Of a DNA stretch of 9,204 nt, positions 6,208-9,204 are shown piece by piece. The notes below the pieces were generated by a model. That model searched no databases. It had not been told where the DNA came from and saw nothing but the letters and a program-made list of their open reading frames with translations. The stretch lies in NCBI GenBank assembly GCA_012799425.1, contig JAAZLF010000147.1, forward strand, positions 1 to 9,204. The letters run 5' to 3'. The stretch is from Actinomycetales bacterium. Lineage in GTDB: Bacteria; Actinomycetota; Actinomycetes; Actinomycetales; Dermabacteraceae. A program made the position numbers and the translations under genes. Position 1 is the stretch's first letter. The number at the start of each line of letters is the position of its first letter.

Positions 6208-6912
6208 TCAGCGCCCCAAGGCGCTCTTGCGCGCGGTGGGCTTCGCGGCGTCCGGCTCGCGCAGGTACATCGGCTCGGTGCTGCTGAGGTCCTCGCCCCG
6301 GGCGGTGAGAGCCGCGGCGGCCAGCAGCAGATGTCCGGCGTCCACGTGCACCATCTCGGCAGTGGCGGGCAGCAGCTCGGGATAGATGCCGGTGCCGGAG
6401 CCCACCAGGAGGTCGCAGGCCGTGAGCTGCTCGGCCACCTCGGCCGGGGCGTCGACCGCGGGCTCGGCGATCCGGATGACCTCGCCGTCCGCCTCGCGAC
6501 GGTAGCGGGCGTGGTAGACCTCGCGACGGCGCGCATCGAGGGCGACGCCCACGGTGATGGGGCCGTCCTGTGCAGGGCCGTGCGCGGCGAGCGCCTGGTG
6601 GGCGAGCGCGTCCAGGGAGCTGAGGCCGTGCAGCGGCACGCCGAGGACCGCGGCGATCGAGCGGGCGGAGACCAGGCCCACCCGCAGGCCGGTGAACGGC
6701 CCGGGCCCGCGGCCGACGACCACGCCCGTGAGCTCGGAGCGCTCCGCGCCTGCGGCCTGCATGGCCTCCTCGATGAGCGCGAGCAGCACCTCGTCGTGGT
6801 GGCGGGAGCGCTCATCCGCACGGACCTGCAGGATCTCGGGGGCAGGACCGGTGAGCTCCCCGCTGGCGACGGCGACGCTCACCGCGCCGGAGGTGTCGAT
6901 TCCCAGCAGCAT
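6208..6912 (-). CDS. tsaB: tRNA t6A37 synthesis protein TsaB
   Basis: A 234-residue actin/ASKHA-fold protein. In bacteria TsaB is a non-catalytic paralogue of TsaD that scaffolds the TsaB-TsaD-TsaE complex adding threonylcarbamoyl to A37 of ANN-decoding tRNAs. Visible marks are the N-terminal GIDTS at 4-8, the RHHDEVL segment at 37-43, GRGPGPFTGLRVG at 67-79 (family form GPGSFTGLR, with proline in the serine place), ALDARRREVY at 124-133 and PMYLREPDA at 214-222. The ATG at 6912 is preceded by GAGGAG and overlaps the tsaE stop by one base (TGATG). rimI follows one base after the stop. Length is normal for the family. TsaD, its required partner, is not encoded in this window. Confidence 0.96.
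   Translation of the reverse strand: MLLGIDTSGAVSVAVASGELTGPAPEILQVRADERSRHHDEVLLALIEEAMQAAGAERSELTGVVVGRGPGPFTGLRVGLVSARSIAAVLGVPLHGLSSLDALAHQALAAHGPAQDGPITVGVALDARRREVYHARYRREADGEVIRIAEPAVDAPAEVAEQLTACDLLVGSGTGIYPELLPATAEMVHVDAGHLLLAAAALTARGEDLSSTEPMYLREPDAAKPTARKSALGR
6210..6225 (-). promoter_or_regulatory. GC hairpin at the tsaB/rimI junction
   Basis: On the mRNA strand AGCGCC (6225-6220), a 4-nt loop and GGCGCT (6215-6210) form a perfect 6-bp stem. It ends in the first base of the tsaB stop codon, three bases before the rimI GTG, exactly where a Shine-Dalgarno would be expected. It could keep rimI translation dependent on ribosomes finishing tsaB. Confidence 0.4.
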
Positions 6913-7499
6913 CAGCGGTTCTCCTCGGTGGGCGCGGTGTCCCGGTCGGGCGTGGTGGTCTCCCCCGGGCCGGCGATGCCGTCGGGGCCGGTGACCGTGG
7001 CCAGCGCGCCCTCGAGGCGGAGGATCGCCGGCTCGTCCCAGCGGGGGCCGCTCGGGGTCAGGTGCAGGGTGCGCGGCTCGTCGGGGTCGTCGGGGTCCTC
7101 GACCTGGTCGGGGCGCTCGAGCTCGATCAGCAGGTGGGAGTCCACCAGGTGCTCGACGCGGTCGCGGCCCCACTCCACGACCGTCACGGCGCGGTCGAGG
7201 TCGGCCTCGAGGTCGAGGTCGTCGATCTCGCCGCCGCCGCCGAGGCGGTAGGCATCCACGTGCACCAGATCGGGGCCCTCGCCGAGGCTGGGGTGGACGC
7301 GCTCGATGACGAACGTGGGCGAGGCGACGGGGCCGCGCACGTCCAGCCCGGCGCCGAGGCCCTGGGTGAAGGGGGTCTTGCCGGCGCCGAGGGGCCCGTC
7401 GAGCACGAGCATGTCCCCGGGACGCAGCACGGAGGCCAGTGCCCGGGCGACTGCGCGGGTGCCCTCGGCGTCGCGGGTGCGCACGGGCAGAGCGTTCAT
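6912..7499 (-). CDS. tsaE: tRNA t6A37 synthesis ATPase TsaE
   Basis: A 195-residue P-loop ATPase that resets the TsaB-TsaD complex during t6A synthesis. Walker A is GPLGAGKT at 35-42, followed unusually by proline at 43 where T or S is more common. The TsaE motifs SPTF (60-63), HVDAYRL (80-86) and VVEWG (107-111, with E109 and W110) are all present. A short acidic stretch, EDPDDPDEP, occupies 134-142. The last 25 or so residues are rich in Gly, Thr, Pro, Asp and Glu, and look disordered; they lie beyond the core of about 150 residues found in E. coli. The ATG at 7499 overlaps the alr stop (ATGA) and has AGAGG 7 nt upstream. Its stop overlaps the tsaB start, so the three proteins are probably made by coupled translation. 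Confidence 0.96.
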   Translation of the reverse strand: MNALPVRTRDAEGTRAVARALASVLRPGDMLVLDGPLGAGKTPFTQGLGAGLDVRGPVASPTFVIERVHPSLGEGPDLVHVDAYRLGGGGEIDDLDLEADLDRAVTVVEWGRDRVEHLVDSHLLIELERPDQVEDPDDPDEPRTLHLTPSGPRWDEPAILRLEGALATVTGPDGIAGPGETTTPDRDTAPTEENR

Positions 7500-8668
7500 G
7501 AGCGGACCTCTCGGGAGACGCGTCCGGAGACGGAGGTGAGGACCTCGTAAGGGATGGTGTCGGCGGCGCGGGCCCAGTCGTCCGCGGTCGAGGCGGAGGG
7601 GTCGCTCGGGGCGCCGCCGGCGTCGCCGAAGAGGAACACCTCATCGCCCGCGCGGGCCTCGGTGTCGGAGCCCAGGTCGACCACGATCTGGTCCATGCTG
7701 ATGCGGCCCACCTGCGGTGCGCGCCGGTCGCCGCTCTCGGTGCGGACGATGACATGGCACTGGTCGCTCGCGCTGCGGTGCAGTCCGTCGGCGTAGCCGA
7801 TCGGCACCAGCCCCAGCACGGTGGAGCGGTCGGTGCTGCGGATGCGGCCGTAGCCGATGCTGTGCCCCTCGGGGACCTCCTTGATCAGCGCGAGGCGGCT
7901 GGTGAGGGTCATCGCCGGGCGCAGCGGCACGTCCGTGGGCACCGGTGGGCAGCCGTACAGCGCAATGCCGGGGCGCACGATGTCGCGGTGCAGGTCGGGG
8001 CGGGTGAGGGTGGCGGCGGAGTTCGCGATGTGCTGCAGCGGGATCGGTCCGACCTCCTCGGCGAGCGCCTCGCACGCCGAGTCGAACAGCTCCACCTGCT
8101 GGTCGGTCGCCGGGTCCTCCGGATCATCGGCACTGGTCAGATGCGTCCAGGCGGCGGTGAGCTGGACGAACTCGTCCTCCCGCAGGGCGGCCCCGATCTC
8201 GTGGATCTGCCACGGCAGCACCCCGTTGCGGCCCATGCCGGTGTCGATCTTCAGGTGCACGCGCGCACGGCGGTCGGCCTGGCGTGCCGCCTCGGAGACG
8301 AGGGCGAGCATCTCCGGGGAGCCGACGGCGATGTCCACGCCGGAGCCGAGCACCTCGGGAAGCACGGTCCTCGCCGTGTGCGGCTCGTAGAGCCAGGTGA
8401 GGATCTGCGCATCGAGGTCCGCGCGGGCGAGCGCGAGCGCGCTGGCGGGGTGGGCGACGCCGAGCCAGGTGGCGCCGCCCTCGATCGCGGCGCGCGCGGC
8501 GGTGAGCATGCCGTGCCCGTACCCGTCGGCCTTCACGACCGCCATCAGCGCCGTCTGCTCCTCGAGCAGGGTGCCGAGGGCGCGGGTGTTCTGCGTGATC
8601 GCCGAGGGGTCGATCACGGCCCGGTTGGGCACGTGCCGAGGGTCCTCGGCAGGGATCGGGATGGTCAT
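7496..8668 (-). CDS. alr: Alanine racemase (PLP-dependent)
   Basis: A 390-residue fold-type III PLP enzyme interconverting L- and D-alanine to supply D-Ala for peptidoglycan, in the cytoplasm. The PLP lysine is K46 in AVVKADGYGHG (43-53), the acid/base tyrosine from the partner subunit is Y292 in GYADG, and other family marks are HLKIDTGMGRNG (138-149), RISMDQ (322-327) and the C-terminal TIPYEVLTSVSGRV (371-384). The N-terminal TIM barrel (about 15-250) is followed by the beta domain. The ATG at 8668 is supported by AAGGAG in the proper place; further in-frame upstream sequence overlaps nnrD and is not alr-like. The gene begins 13 nt after nnrD and ends inside the tsaE start codon. The alr-tsaE-tsaB-rimI order is also found in Mycobacterium (Rv3423c-Rv3420c). 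Confidence 0.98.
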   Translation of the reverse strand: MTIPIPAEDPRHVPNRAVIDPSAITQNTRALGTLLEEQTALMAVVKADGYGHGMLTAARAAIEGGATWLGVAHPASALALARADLDAQILTWLYEPHTARTVLPEVLGSGVDIAVGSPEMLALVSEAARQADRRARVHLKIDTGMGRNGVLPWQIHEIGAALREDEFVQLTAAWTHLTSADDPEDPATDQQVELFDSACEALAEEVGPIPLQHIANSAATLTRPDLHRDIVRPGIALYGCPPVPTDVPLRPAMTLTSRLALIKEVPEGHSIGYGRIRSTDRSTVLGLVPIGYADGLHRSASDQCHVIVRTESGDRRAPQVGRISMDQIVVDLGSDTEARAGDEVFLFGDAGGAPSDPSASTADDWARAADTIPYEVLTSVSGRVSREVRS

Positions 8669-8681
8669 CGAGCTCCTTGGA

Positions 8682-9204
8682 TCACGTCTGGGCGCCCGCC
8701 AGGATAGTCCCGATCGCGGCAGGCAGGTGTGCGGCCACCTCGAGGGCGACCAGCGGCTGGAGGCCGCCGAGGGAGGCGAGAGAGCCGGCACGGCCGTGCA
8801 GCATCGCGCCGAGCGCGGCGGCGTCGGGACCGCTGAGACCAGCGGCGAGGAGCGTGCCGAGCAGCCCGGCGAGCACGTCGCCGGTGCCGGCGGTGGCGAG
8901 CTGCGGGGTCGCGTCGTCCTGGGCACGCAGCGCTCCGCCGTCCCCGGGAGCGATGAGGGTCACCGCGCCCTTGAGGAGCACGGTCGCGCCGGTGGCGCGG
9001 GCGAGCGCGGGCGCGAGCAGGCGTCCCGGCAGGTCCGGGTCGAGGTCCAGGCGGCGGGCGAGGCGCTCGGCCTCGCCGCGGTGCGGGGTGAGCACGACGT
9101 CCGGCCCGAAGCGGTGGGACACGGTGAGGATGCCGAGCGCGCCCGCGTCGAGCACTCCGCGGCCGAGGCTCCCGCTCTCGCGGCGCAGCCGGTCCACGCC
9201 TGCG
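8682..9204 (-). CDS. nnrD: NAD(P)H-hydrate dehydratase domain, C-terminal part (5' end beyond window)
   Basis: The open frame runs off the right edge, leaving 173 full codons of the C-terminal domain. This domain is the ADP- or ATP-dependent (S)-NAD(P)HX dehydratase, which restores hydrated NADH/NADPH; in many bacteria it is fused to an N-terminal epimerase (Nnr). Key motifs are LTPHRGEAERLA (first part at 9089-9066), VLLKGAVTLIA, and the ribokinase-like ATAGTGDVLAGLLG, whose aspartate codon is at 8879-8877. Whether the epimerase domain is fused upstream cannot be seen. The internal GTG at 9197 is not a likely start, since the reading frame continues upstream of it and the domain would be incomplete. 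Placement directly before alr is common in actinobacteria. Confidence 0.93.
   Translation of the reverse strand, partial: AGVDRLRRESGSLGRGVLDAGALGILTVSHRFGPDVVLTPHRGEAERLARRLDLDPDLPGRLLAPALARATGATVLLKGAVTLIAPGDGGALRAQDDATPQLATAGTGDVLAGLLGTLLAAGLSGPDAAALGAMLHGRAGSLASLGGLQPLVALEVAAHLPAAIGTILAGAQT

Noticed and set aside
7190..7230. Repetitive GAGGTCG-like sequence in tsaE
   Set aside because: It encodes an Asp/Leu/Glu-rich stretch of the protein (about residues 91-103) in frame and needs no separate explanation as a repeat element.

Overview
The window reads as chromosomal DNA of a very high-GC actinobacterium. The clearest clue is the first 45 bases, which encode the start of a mycothiol S-conjugate amidase (mca) on the minus strand; mycothiol is an actinobacterial thiol. 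The divergent DUF4307 gene and greA beside it match the mca / Rv1081c / greA arrangement of Mycobacterium. Protein style and GC content would fit a micrococcalean genus such as Brachybacterium, but that placement is only an impression.

Layout. Bases 1-1600: start of mca (-), a 286-bp divergent intergenic region, a DUF4307 membrane protein (+), a 285-bp intergenic region with two clear inverted repeats, greA (+), and an 18-bp-stem terminator. Bases 1602-2999: an AI-2E-family transporter (-) that shares the terminator with greA. Bases 3155-5736: a two-gene ABC exporter (+), ATPase then permease, overlapping by 16 nt. Bases 5733-9204: a tight minus-strand operon read from right to left, nnrD (5' end cut by the window edge), alr, tsaE, tsaB, rimI. 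Its last gene converges on the permease, and the two stop codons share a CTAG.

How the genes work together. NnrD repairs hydrated NAD(P)H. Alr makes D-alanine for peptidoglycan. TsaE and TsaB belong to the t6A tRNA-modification machinery. RimI acetylates protein N-termini, classically that of ribosomal protein bS18. The usual next gene, tsaD, is not here; the cluster ends abruptly after rimI. On the left, GreA rescues backtracked RNA polymerase, and the DUF4307 protein is an uncharacterised single-pass membrane protein with two cysteines in its predicted external domain. The ABC pair and the AI-2E-type transporter have unknown substrates.

I found no mobile element, CRISPR array, tRNA or rRNA gene, and no convincing new defence or biosynthetic system. 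The points most worth following are the greA leader structures, the DUF4307 protein beside mca, and the loss of tsaD synteny at the CTAG junction.
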